A DNA stretch of 64,000 nucleotides from Prosapia bicincta. Taxonomy: Eukaryota > Arthropoda > Insecta > Hemiptera > Cercopidae. The stretch lies in the NCBI GenBank assembly GCA_036971475.1, contig JBAIZL010000060.1, forward strand, positions 332,501 through 396,500. The letters are read 5' to 3'. A program made the translations under genes and the position numbers. The notes beneath the pieces were generated by a model. The model did no database searches. It was not told where the DNA came from and saw only the letters and a program-made list of their open reading frames with translations. This document shows positions 47,895-59,692 of the stretch, piece by piece. Within the stretch, counting starts at the first letter, position 1; each line of letters opens with the position of its first letter.

Positions 47895-49729
47895 AATTTT
47901 AAGTAACTTGTTTTATTTGTTATTTTTGATTATTTTTGTGGTACTGGGACTCTTTCCAATATATTCACTGTAATTTATTGTACCACTGTGCTATTGTTAT
48001 TGTAAACTATTATAACTTAATTTACAATAACTCAAATCGTTGTCTGACATTACATTTGTGGATTAATTTTAACAGTATCGATATTACTTGCACTTACAAC
48101 ATATTCGCTATGTCGTTAGCAGAGTGGCAACTACTCTCTCTTATTAGTTTTTTGTCTGGGGTTGATAGTCTTCAAGCCGCAATTTTATCATTAAATTTTT
48201 TTCCTTCTATTAAGTTAAATTTTTTAATTTACAAGTTGTTTTCTCTATTAGTGTTCTGAATAAAAATCATTGGCAAATATATGGACAGTCTACCCGTTAC
48301 CCTTAAAGCCTACATGGTCATCACCGGGGGTCATAATAGTGTAAAATCAAATATAGAGTCAAATCAAATAATGAATGAAATAAAGTCATGAAAATAATGA
48401 TAAAGAGTTACCCCCAATTTTTTAAGTTAGCTTCAAATTAAAAAATTTAGCAGCAGTTACAGAATAGGCGTTTCCCTTATGGTGTTGGAATTGTCAGAAG
48501 GTTGTAACAACACTTAAACCTTATCGTATTCATCTAGATTGAAGATATAATAAAATTCTTATTCGTGTTATCTTTAATATTTACCACCACAGTCTACTAA
48601 ATACAATATGTTCCACATCACGAAGACGCTTAGGAAGGTCTTCTGGAGGTTACCACCACAGAAGTAGTGCTATCTATCGGTGCTATATATATAGGTTGAG
48701 TTGTTTCCAAGTTGAGCCTGGCTCTAAAATACCAGTCTTTAAACATCAATTTGACGTTTTGTTAAGATATCTTTACTGTTATTTGCTACAAAAAGTGTTA
48801 TCTTTTCCACCACAATGTTGACAAAAGGTTTTGAAAGAGCTCACAGTATATGCTGTAATTTCATAGCTCCGTAATCATACCCCCTCCAACCAGTAACCAG
48901 ATTGGTTACCTCAATAAATTACAATTAGTTTAGTCGGGTGCAACATCAAAGTAACTCGAGCGCGGTCCTCTACTGAACAAACAGGGAATATGTATGGTTC
49001 GGTAATTCAGTGTGACAAGAGTATAACAAATATCAAAGGCTTTATTCTATACAACAACGAATATCCAAACAAATATACAACAAAACATAAAATAAATCGT
49101 TGCGGAAGGTCATTAAAGGAATAATAGATGGCAAATTAATATCACATAAGTTCAGGTGACAAAGATTTTGTGACATCATATTAGTTTTTACTTGTTAACG
49201 ATGTAATAATTTTCAAATAAAGTTGTATTTATAATAATTGTACATATTTTATTTACTACGCATTTCTTAAACTGTATCGTTTAACTGAAACCTATGCGTT
49301 TCTATTTAATATTTTGGTTGTTTACAAATATTGTTGATTTTAATATTCCAATATTATAAATTTGAATTTCCTAAACTGAGGCTTAAAAACCGAAATATTA
49401 GGTATAATCAATTTTGATGTAAGTCAAAATAAGGTTCAAGAAGAGCCCTATGGGAGTTGTTCTATGTCTGGCCTGAACTCAATTTTACTCCAGTATATTA
49501 CGAAGTGACGACGCCGGTATTGGTTTATTTAACAAGCTGTATGTCCTGGTTTATTAAATATTGTGGACACTTTTAGTGATAAAAAACTGTATAAAAACTA
49601 AGCCTATTTCTGGGATTGAATTTAAGTTTTCGATGTCCCCAGAAAACTCATATTCTTTATATATTATGTGTTTGACAAAATAATGTCCATACGTCGTTTG
49701 CATTTTACCGAATTAAATATTTTTCAGTA
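47895..49729. other. AT-rich sequence, nothing recognised
   Basis: A 107-codon hydrophobic open frame at 47936-48259 shows no motif and is T-rich. No repeat matches. Confidence 0.5.
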
Positions 49730-49928
49730 ATTATTCTTTAATGATTTCGATTTGGATACGATATGTAGACCATGGATTACACATCTCCCAAAATAAAGCA
49801 ATAAATAATAATATCATTCTAAAAGAAATCAATAACTTACAACATAAAATACATCATGGAAGAAGAAATAAACAAAAAATAAACTATTTGGACCTATCAA
49901 TATCAAGAAATAAAATTAATATACATAT
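49730..49928 (+). pseudogene. Penelope-like element reverse transcriptase scrap
   Basis: The frame reads IWIRYVDHGLHIS, the Y-V-D-D active site of Penelope-like reverse transcriptases with the second D changed to H, followed after about 15 residues by LKEINNLQHKIHH and then NKQKINYLDLSISRNKINIH. This corresponds to the conserved I-N-F-L-D-(L/I)-x-I-x-R block of that class, in the right order and at the right spacing. Homology stops at about 49928, exactly where the second foldback element begins, before the expected Y-R-K-P-T motif. Only about 60 codons remain; no GIY-YIG endonuclease was found. Penelope-like elements are a separate class from LINEs. The substituted active site and truncation rule out activity. 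Confidence 0.65.
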
Positions 49929-50447
49929 ATATCACTTTCACTATACGTACTTAAACAAGAATCTTACTTGGTATTTTTGCGAGTTAAAATTCAGAGATTG
50001 ATAGTATCTCCATTGTCGAGCATCCACTGACCTGGGTGTTGTAGTCGACTGCCAGATGTGTGGAATCTCCGTTGCCACGTGGTGTGCCGTTATTGTTCTA
50101 TTTTCGGATTCACTGCACTGTGGGAGTTTTTTAAGTTTGTCTTGGGGATAATTTTGTCTATTAGGTTGAATAGTTTATCGTTTTTTATTTTATTTGTATT
50201 TGTAACCCCTGACAAACGTAAAAGACTCCCACAGCCCAGATGGAACAATAACGGTACACCACGTGACAGCGGAAATTCAACACCCCGGTCTACTACAGCC
50301 TACTACAACACCCCGGTCAGTTGATGCTCGACAATGTAGATACTATCAATCTTTGAAAGTTAACTCGCATAAATACCAAGAAAGATTCTTGTTTAAGTAC
50401 ATATAGTCAAAGTGATAAGTGAATACAAAAAAATAGTGTTGCAAAGT

Positions 50448-50450
<3 letters not shown>
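49929..50450. mobile_element. Foldback element, copy 2 (longer form)
   Basis: The arms 49929-50148 and 50206-50420 are inverted relative to each other around a 57-base AT-rich loop. Pairs include cactttcactata-gtactt, ttgatagtatct, ttgtcgagcatc, gtgttgtagt, ccacgtggtgt, ccgttattgtt, tgtgggagt and ttgtc-gggg. Outermost bases (gtgaatacaaaaaaatag, gtgttgcaaa) exist only on the right; at the left the arm starts at atatcactttc after a short AT stretch. In copy 1 the situation is mirrored. Copy 1 lacks most of the inner arm. No coding capacity; the 86- and 88-codon open frames overlapping it are incidental. Confidence 0.88.

Positions 50451-50492
<42 letters not shown>
50451..50492. repeat. (AT)n microsatellite
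   Basis: 42 bases of alternating AT abutting the right end of foldback copy 2. Confidence 0.97.
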
Positions 50493-50494
<2 letters not shown>

Positions 50495-52810
50495 TTACTG
50501 AAATGCCCCTTAATATATATCAACAAATGTTTTGTTCCTAATACATGTTCTAAAGTACAGTAATGAAGTGTTTAAATATTTCTTTCGTTTCCTAGAGATT
50601 TTATTGCTTTCTTTTAAATTTTCTTAAACTAATATTTTTTTTACTGTTATAAAAAAATGTAAAATTTATATTTTACAAGTAAAAACAGTAAACCATTAAA
50701 CATTTTATCAATATATGAGAATGGGCCATTTATTTGAAACGATGTCTACTTTAAATGATAATGCATTGGTATTTAAGTAGTACCAACCCAAAAATCTACA
50801 GTGTCTTGATAGCAAATAGGTCTATATTTAGCTTCACATTTCAAGATACAGTCTCGACACATTGGGGTGGCGACGAACAACAACATATTGTACAGTGTAA
50901 TATCATTCTAAATAAGCCGTAACAGTATTGCTTCAAATTGTTCCTAGACTTGTCCATTGTTGGCGTTCCCATTGTTTCCCTGTATCCATGACAACCGCAA
51001 ACGCATGAGACTGAACACCGACAATTCCTAATGCAGCGTAAATCGTATAATGTGCTATATGATCAGCTGGGTATAGTTAGAGTGAAGACATGGCCGGCCA
51101 GTTTAGCGCGTATATATAGCGTATGCATAAGACAAGTGAATTATTACTACTGTTATTGACTTACTACGGTGAAAACCCTAGACTTAAAGTTAAACAAAAT
51201 AATTAATATTTAGCCTAAGTTTAATATGAGGATAGACGTACTAACTACATTGCCTTTAATCACTGTATGTAGTTATTATAATTGAGCATTTATAGTAATG
51301 GATATAAAATAAAAATACTTAAAGTTTAACTATTCAATCTGAGTGAAACATCTCTTAAGTATTGCTACTCCAGAATCATAGTGAGGGAAATTATCACCCG
51401 TTAAAATACTTTTTTGAGCTACGGTCGTTTTGTAACTGTGAAGCAGAAACTAGGCGGACATACATATACGAAGCTAACTTAGTGACGTAGGGAGCTAGCA
51501 ACGGCCAAATGACCATCGCAAAATAGGTAATACTGTTGTAACTGTAGTGTAGGTAAAACTATGGTTGACACACACACAGTAGAAAAACCATGGGACAATC
51601 AAAGCTAAATGATTATTATGAAATTCCTTAGAATAATATCACTCATAAACAACCTATATCGTTAAATAGATTGTAGCCTCAGTGCCAAAGAAAAAATAAA
51701 TGTCAAATCTAAGACCTAAAAGCAGTTGATAAAAACTATCAAGTCATATTGGATAAAATAGGCACGTGCGATAGATATTAGTAAAAACGTACAAAACATG
51801 GTAGAAGGAGCTCGAAGTATAGGAATAACTGAATGAAGAAAAACATTTCCTCCTTGATGTAAGTTCGGTGAGGTGGTAAAGCTATATATGTATAGATGGA
51901 GTAACGACTATATAGTTTAACTATATATTTAGGTTTTTAGAAGAACAACCTCGATGACGTAATTCTAATTAATTACCATCTCAATTGTGAGACGCCAAGT
52001 TGCACAGAGGGTTAAAACGACGCCGTAATATGTATGTACTTCGAAAAGTAAATATAAATTTTATAATAATTAACTAACACGATAATAAACGTAAGATCTT
52101 TTAATAATAAAAGAAAGGAGACGATCTTTAATTAAGTTTTGGACGTGAGTGATATCTTGCCAATTCCGTTACAATCTACTACAGAACTCAAACAGCCGGA
52201 CAAGCTGGAGTCATAAGAGATGTTTAACAGGTTTTTATAAACAATAGTTTTTTTTTAATTACGATTATATTTTAAACAAATTATTAACTGAAAATAAAAA
52301 TGTATAAAATAATAAAGCAGAAGATTTATATATCTTAATCTAAAAATGTTATTTTACTACTTCCTTAAAATTTGTTTCTACACAATCGTATGTTCAGTGA
52401 TATTAATTACGTAATTATTTCAGACATAAAATTCAAATATTGGATTCTACAATAAATAAATAAATAATACTGTTGATAATTGTATACAAAGTTTGAATAT
52501 AAATGCTGATAATGCGGTATGTTGATAGATAATTGATTATGTAAAGTCTCAAATAAGTAATACTCGTAAAACTACTTAATAATTCATTCAAATAAGTGAA
52601 TCAAAATAAGTTAGGCTAGTAGATAGATAATAACTGATAATACCTTTATTAAATGTACTATGATACCAAATATGTTTAAGACTTAAAAAAGTAAAAAGAA
52701 ATGGTGGAATTAAATGGAAATTATGAGGATAGTGAAATGTTGTTGTCGTGTGACACGTGAAATAAAAACAATAAAAAAAAAGTATTCAGAGAAAGGTAGA
52801 GAGAGCACAG
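50493..52810. other. AT-rich sequence, nothing recognised
   Basis: No open frame, tandem repeat or transposon motif noticed. The right end may include the 3' untranslated region of the minus-strand LINE fragment that starts at 52811. Confidence 0.5.
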
Positions 52811-53225
52811 TTACACGGGACCAAAGGCGTGAAGCACTGCACTGGCCACATCTGCAGCTATGTCCGTATAAAGGGTCTCCCTAGAACAGTTTATGTCAAT
52901 TTTAAATAGTGCTGCAATGATGGACGGGCAGTTGAAGAGGTGATCGGGATTAGCTGTATCCCTGGACAGTGCCTACATTCAGGGTATCTTCTTGATCCAT
53001 CAGGCAAGATTTTCATGTATTTGAGGTGCATTGTCTCCTCAGTCTGGCAATTGTTTTTGTTATTTTCCTGTCGAAGTTAAGCTCGGGAAGTGACGATTTT
53101 CTTCGGTTGTTATGGCAGAGCTTCTGTTTTGCAACGGCATTGACGTCGGAAGATGTAATCACGGGGGGTGGTTTGATGGTCCTCGCTTCCTTGGCCAGAG
53201 AATCGAGAATGATAGGGAGATAACA
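52811..53225 (-). pseudogene. Non-LTR retrotransposon ORF2 C-terminal remnant
   Basis: On the minus strand the order is LDSLAKEA, as at the end of a retroelement RNase H domain, then KITKTIARLRRQ, HLKYMKILPDGS, ECRHCPG (52966-52980), DTANPDHLFNCPSI (with HLFNCP at 52925-52942), ADVASAVLHAFGPV and a stop at 52811-52813. The C-x2-C ... H-x4-C arrangement is the zinc-binding motif near the C-terminus of several LINE ORF2 proteins. At least two frameshifts are needed, one between LRRQ and HLKY and one after ECRHC, so the copy is dead. The RNase H-like end suggests a clade different from the Jockey fragment at 46381. Nothing of the RT or endonuclease is visible upstream. Confidence 0.75.
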
Positions 53226-55375
53226 AATTAAAACTAAATGAAATGAAACTAATTTAGTTAAAATGATACATACAGTACCTTTAATCTCAAGTCAATACTT
53301 AATGTCTGTAACTGAAAAACCAATACATCTATATAAGTTGAGAATCAGTTATAGAATTGATTGAAAATATTGTTTTCCAATTATCTAGTTATATTTCAGT
53401 TGTGTAAAACCCTAACATAATCTATCAAGTGAAAATGACATTCAAAGACTACTTGACTGCGATAAAAGTTTAAATGGCCTCTTGGAGGCTGATTGGTTTT
53501 ATTATAAATTAAGGAGTTGGTTTTTCTGAGAAAAGCAATTTTTTGGGAGACAGTTTTGGAACCAGAGTTCGAACTTGAGAATTACTTCCCTACGAATGAG
53601 GTGTGACGTACCATAAAGGGACTAAAGAAAGGGATGGATAGGGGCGGAGGTTAATTGGAGTTTACTTTAGGTTTTTTTAGGGAGTAGTGTAGATGTTGAG
53701 TGAAGAGCACAGTTGAGTTACGAAGTGAAAAAAATTTAAGAAGTTTATAATTGAAAGGTATGACGTTGTAAAACTGCTATCTACCGGTATTTGTAATCTA
53801 TTGGAAGTTTTAATTATAGTGCAGGTAATTGTAAACTTTGCTATAATACAGATAGGACCGGCGTAGGAGATATATCAACTTAGGTGATACAACAATGGGA
53901 GATGGTAGCCGTTTGTTTTTTTTATGTCTGTTACGTATACATCTATTACATATTTTACATATAGTTTACTACGTTTTAGTATTTTAAAAGTCCTTTACAC
54001 TTGGAAATACAATGTATTAACATTTCCATTCTTCTTAAAATATAGATTACATGTAGCCATGGTGTGGCTACCGTTAGAAGGACAGTCTTACTTAAACAAA
54101 CACTTCAGGCGTATAAGTCCTTTAATATGGTATATGATCTCCACCATGAACAATTCTGATAGACTATCATTGCTTAGGTCTAGGTTAACGGTGGCTTATT
54201 TACCAAAACCTTGCACAAACATTATTTTACAATCTGGAAAGAGAATGATAGTCATAGTGAAGAGGCCGAAGACGTCTCAAAAAAAAAAACAAGTTGAGGA
54301 GAGGCGGGGCAAGAATAATGGGGAAATAACGTCTGAGAATTGCTATTAAACCTGCATAACAACTATTAAAACTCTTGAATGCTCAGTAAAACCTTGTAGG
54401 ATAACCCCGCAAAATCAAAAGGTGGTCATATGGTAAATAACTTACAGATAACAAAGAATTATTATATTTATTACAAGATTTAAGTGGTAGTGAAACGGAG
54501 GAAGAGAGTTTTAGGATGTATAAAGGGACAAAGAAAATGGTAAAACGATAATCAACGGAAATAGAATAAAATAGGTCTTAAATAAAACCTAGTTGAAATA
54601 AATTTAACTTTTTAGAAAATTAGGTCTCAATACAGTTTCAGAAATAATAATAATCAAATAACACTTTAAGACGAAATAACGCCGTTCCTCTTTCACCTTT
54701 ACGCCTTTATTGAAGCAAAAACCATTGGAAGGTAATTAAGTAATAAATAAGTAGATTAATGTAACACAAAATCCCAAGGGTAAGCAATTCTGAAAATAAA
54801 CATACACGCTTTTAATGCGTAAAACGATTTTGTATTCATACAACTGGTTTCAGTGTTTATCATTTGCTATAATTACAATAATCACTAATACTGTATTTGA
54901 GTTAGTTTCCCCGGGATATCCCATTGTCTCTTAATTAATAATTAAAGCTAATCATTTAGTTAAGTGACTATATGGAGTAGAAAAACAAAACTTCTATTGT
55001 GTTGTTTCCAGAATGATTACCATTGTGTTTCAAATAGCTGCCATGAATCTTTCAACGCCCTCTTCACCCTCCCGCCCCGCCTCCACTCCTACGGAGCTGA
55101 GTGATTACTTTGCCGCCGAATTGTAAGCTGCTTAATCATGAAGCACTTTGATTGTATCTTTTTTAAAACAATGCCTTCCAAATAGCAGAAAAGCCACAAA
55201 GACGGTGAAGGAGGTAATATTTTTATCTTTTTCGACATCTGACGTCCATTTCTATGAATTCATTGAAAAGAACGTAATAATTAAACTATATCAAATAGAA
55301 AAATATGCAGGAAATAGTCACAAAATGAAGATAAGGAATAGTCCGAATTATCGCAAAGAGTAAAATGAGAATATA
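53226..55375. other. AT-rich sequence, nothing recognised
   Basis: The longest open frame outside repeats, 141 codons at 53924-54349, has a hydrophobic start and a lysine/arginine-rich end but no motif I recognise. A second one, 71 codons at 55148-55363, is also unrecognised. Confidence 0.5.
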
Positions 55376-55440
55376 CAGTAGAGTCTAGATATTCGGAGTT
55401 CCGATATTTCGAGCTACCGTTATATTCGAGCACATTTATA
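55376..55440. mobile_element. Possible pogo/Tigger-type terminal repeat
   Basis: After a TA dinucleotide the sequence starts cagtagagtctagatattcg and continues with repeated ttcg(a/g)ag blocks (ttccgatatttcgagc, atattcgagc). This resembles the CAGTA-starting ends of pogo/Tigger-like elements, which insert at TA. No matching inverted end was found right of the 44-bp array, and no transposase. Confidence 0.3.
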
Positions 55441-55488
55441 TTTCAGCCTATTTTTCTATTTTAAATAAAATTATGATTCGGGCTTTCA

Positions 55489-57950
55489 AAAAATGCCTAT
55501 AACCATATGGTAAGCAAAGGAAATGAGTCCTATGAAATGTTTATATAAATACGGTAAGCGAATAAAATGAGTCCTATGAAATGTTTATATAAATACGGTA
55601 AGCAAAGGAAATGAGTCCTATGAAATGTTTATATAAATACGGTAAGCAAAGGAAATGAGTCCTATGAAATGTTTATATAAATACGGTAAGCGAATAAAAT
55701 GAGTCCTATGAAATGTTTATATAAATACGGTAAGCGAATAATACGAGTCCTATGAAATGTTTATATAAATACGGTAAGCAAAGGAAATGAGTCCTATGAA
55801 ATGTTTATATAAATACGGTAAGCGAATAAAACGAGTCCTATGAAATGTTTATATAAATACGGTAAGCAAAGGAAATGAGTCCTATGAAATGTTTATATAA
55901 ATACGGTAAGCAAAGGAAATGAGTCCTATGAAATGTTTATATAAATACGGTAACCAAAGGAAATGAGTCCTATGAAAGGTTTATATAAATACGGTAAGCA
56001 AAGGAAATGAGTCCTATGAAATGTTTATATAAATACGGTAATCAAAGGAAATGAGTCCTATGAAATGATTATATAAATACGGTAAGCAAAGGAAATGAGT
56101 CCTATGAAATGTTTATATAAATACGGTAAGCAAAGGAAATGAGTCCTATGAAATGATTATATAAATAGGGTAAGCAAAGGAAATGAGTCCTATGAAATGT
56201 TTATATAAATAGGGTAAGCAAAGGAAATGAGTCCTATGAAAGGTTTATATAAATACGGTAAGCAAAGGAAATGAGTCCTATGAAAGGTTTATATAAATAC
56301 GGTAAGCAAAGGAAATGAGTCCTATGAAAGGTTTATATAAATACGGTAAGCAAAGGAAATGAGTCCTATGAAAGGTTTATATAAATACGGTAAGCAAAGG
56401 AAATGAGTCCTATGAAATGTTTATATAAATAGGGTAAGCAAAGGAAATGAGTCCTATGAAAGGTTTATATAAATACGGTAAGCAAAGGAAATGAGTCCTA
56501 TGAAATGTTTATATAAATACGGTAAGCAAAGGAAATGAGTCCTATGAAAGGTTTATATAAATACGGTAAGCAAAGGAAATGAGTCCTATGAAAGGTTTAT
56601 ATAAATACGGTAAGCAAAGGAAATGAGTCCTATGAAAGGTTTATATAAATACGGTAAGCAAAGGAAATGAGTCCTATGAAATGTTTATATAAATAGGGTA
56701 AGCAAAGGAAATGAGTCCTATGAAATGTTTATATAAATAGGGTAAGCAAAGGAAATGAGTCCTATGAAAGGTTTATATAAATACGGTAAGCAAAGGAAAT
56801 GAGTCCTATGAAATGTTTATATAAATACGGTAAGCAAAGGAAATGAGTCCTATGAAATGTTTATAACCATACCGTAAGCAAAGGAAATGAGTCCTATGAA
56901 ATGTTTATATAAATACGGTAAGCAAAGGAAATGAGTCCTATGAAATGTTTATATAAATACGGTAAGCAAAGGAAATGAGTCCTATGAAATGTTTATATAA
57001 ATACGGTAAGCAAAGGAAATGAGTCCTATGAAATGTTTATATAAATACGGTAAGCAAAGGAAATGAGTCCTATGAAAGGTTTATATAAATACGGTAAGCA
57101 AAGGAAATGAGTCCTATGAAATGTTTATATAAATAGGGTAAGCAAAGGAAATGAGTCCTATGAAAGGTTTATATAAATACGGTAAGCAAAGGAAATGAGT
57201 CCTATGAAATGTTTATATAAATAGGGTAAGCAAAGGAAATGAGTCCTATGAAATGTTTATATAAATAGGGTAAGCAAAGGAAATGAGTCCTATGAAAGGT
57301 TTATATAAATACGGTATGCAAAGGAAATGAGTCCTATGAAAGGTTTATATAAATACGGTAAGCAAAGGAAATGAGTCCTATGAAATGTTTATATAAATAG
57401 GGTAAGCAAAGGAAATGAGTCCTATGAAATGTTTATATAAATAGGGTAAGCAAAGGAAATGAGTCCTATGAAAGGTTTATATAAATACGGTAAGCAAAGG
57501 AAATGAGTCCTATGAAAGGTTTATACAAATACGGTAAGCGAAGGAAATGAGTCCTATGAAATGTTTATATAAATACGGTAAGCAAAGGAAATGAGTCCTA
57601 TGAAATGTTTATATAAATACGGTAGGCAAAGGAAATGAGTCCTATGAAATGTTTATATAAATACGGTAAGCAAAGGAAATGAATCCTATGAAATGTTTAT
57701 ATAAATACGGTAAGCAAAGGAAATGAGTCCTATGAAATGTTTATATAAATACGGTAAGCAAAGGAAATGAGTCCTATGAAATGTTTATATAAATACGGTA
57801 AGAAAAAGAAATGAGTCCTATGAAATGTTTATATAAATACGGTAAGCAAAGGAAATGAGTCCTATGAAATGTTTATATAAATACGGTAAGCAAAGGAAAT
57901 GAGTCCTATGAAATGTTTATATAAATACGGTAAGCAAAGGATATGAGTAC
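55489..57950. repeat. 44-bp satellite array, about 56 copies
   Basis: The unit is ggtaagcaaaggaaatgagt followed by cctatgaaatgtttatataaatac. Unit starts run from 55509 to 57929, exactly 55 x 44 bases, with a final 22-base partial copy and a partial unit on the left (from about 55489). I see no indel. Variants are gcgaataaaatgag in early copies, aggttt versus atgttt and aatagg versus aatacg in the middle, and one unit with tataaccatacc near 56863 that matches the left junction. Each unit contains TTTATATAAATA and GGTAAG by sequence coincidence. No open frame of note. Confidence 0.98.
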
Positions 57951-59401
57951 AGGCTTTAGCAACATACTGCAGGTTTAGCCAAACATTATATATAGGCTTG
58001 TGTGGTTCCTTATATTTAACTTTATCCTCTCAACTATTATGTTTTGGCTAAACAAAATCAACTTTTAAATTAAAATTAATGTAAAAATATATATTTTGTT
58101 TTGTTATGTATAGAATTTGTATTCATTGAAAAAATCGATTGAATTTAAGGATGAAATAAAACTACAAACAATCTGAGAAATGAAAAACTTTACATTCATA
58201 CTAGTGGAAGACATAACTGTTGAAAGTTTGTGGAAAGCTGTTAGATGGAGGTGAAGGCATTAAAATTACAAGCGGGTTTTTAAAGTAATCGTTTCGTCAC
58301 TGTACTAAAGGAACGAAATTATTTGACTTGAAATATTAAACAATCCTTATATTCTATATAAAAAATACAACTCTATGGAGAAATGTGCAATAAGATGCTT
58401 TGTTTTTTCGTTACACTCTTGAAACATTCAGTCTGCTTTTAATAGTTATTAAACTAGTTAGCCCTAATATTATCTATTATTATTGCTGTTGTAAGCATTA
58501 TTATTATGAATAATGCTGTTGTTGTTTAAGTTGGTTACCCTGGACGGACTATCTTGAGGCAGAATTACATAAAAAAGCTATGAAAAAATTGCAAGTTGTT
58601 CAAATTCATATCTTAGAGCAGAAGAAAAATAAACACTTCTTGATCACATACAAAATACTCAAGGTTGTGGATTTTCAAAAGCTCCATGATTATTCGATAA
58701 AATCTTCATGTGAATTGACATTACGTAATAAATGTTTTAAGCAAAGAGAGAGAGAGAGAGAGAGAGGGTGGCATGCCACGTCGTGACTGGTTTTATTGAG
58801 AGAAAGAAACCCAACACCAACAACTCTTGAAGCTAAGCATGTGTCTCTACTGATATGAATAGTGAAAACGGTAATCTGCTACTCCAGATTTAAATCTCGT
58901 ATTTGAACTTGCAACCATTTTCACTAGGGAGTAAACGGAGTTCATCTCAATAACGAGGCAGGAATAGTCGTTGCTAAAAAAGCTAATAAGCCTTAAACCA
59001 AATATGATCAACTGAAAAGTTAAAAAAATATATTTTAAACCTCCTGTAATTTCCTGTTAAAATGCAGAGGGAAGTTTCATCCTTCTTTTTAAATTTTCTA
59101 AAAAAAAAAAACAAAAAGTTTCAAACCCATCTGCGAGATATCAGAATGAATGAAAATTATATGACAAGTTAACTCCTATATCGGATCTGGCTTCCAATTT
59201 TTGAAGACACCCCAAAACATTAATGTGACTGTGCTGGAGTTGGCTGAGTCTCAACGCAACCTTTGTATGCCTGCTTTTTCCGAACTGTAAAAATTATTTT
59301 CAAAGACACCGGCATTAGCTGTATGCTGAATCACGTTAGAACTCATGTAGCAAAATTAAATCATGTAGCCTACTAAAATAATTTCAGCAAAAATTGGAAG
59401 A
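57951..59401. other. AT-rich sequence with a (GA)n tract
   Basis: A GA microsatellite lies at 58744-58767. The 68-codon open frame ending in it has no motif. Nothing else noticed. Confidence 0.5.
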
Positions 59402-59692
59402 ATGCAGTTTGTTGAGCTACTTATCAAATCTTGTGGAATCACTGTGACACCTCAATGTAGTGGTTCTGTTTGTGGCACCGAGGTAGTTCCCTTAGACAAA
59501 ATTTCTACCTCAAAGTTACATTTTTATCTGATTCCCACCAATAATGATCAACAAATAGAAGAGGTCATAAGTCACCTACATGAAAGAATATTAATATACC
59601 TTAAAGCAAAAAACACCCAAAGGGAGTATATCCTGTTCATTTTGGCTCGACTGAAGATAGAAAGGAAAATGTTGACCCTGAAAAGATGTTGA
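59402..59692 (+). other. Unrecognised 96-codon open frame
   Basis: The frame is less AT-rich and less low-complexity than other open frames in the window, and the residues look protein-like (cysteines at about 11, 19 and 24; a mixed charged helix at about 50-75; a basic end). It is preceded at 59386 by tttcag, which could be a weak splice acceptor, so it could be an internal exon or a transposon scrap. I do not recognise the family. The short motifs atgttgaccct and actgtactaaagccttgtt are each repeated just downstream (59670-59755). Confidence 0.25.

Noticed and set aside
47936..48259. 107-codon hydrophobic frame
   Set aside because: T-rich low-complexity sequence that gives hydrophobic residues by composition.
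7748..50450. Hammerhead ribozyme inside the foldback elements
   Set aside because: Penelope-like elements can carry hammerheads, so I looked for a CTGATGA...GAAA core in both copies and found none.
53924..54349. 141-codon frame as a gene
   Set aside because: No recognisable domain, no supporting splice or start context, and T-rich/A-rich composition like the surroundings; left as unexplained background.
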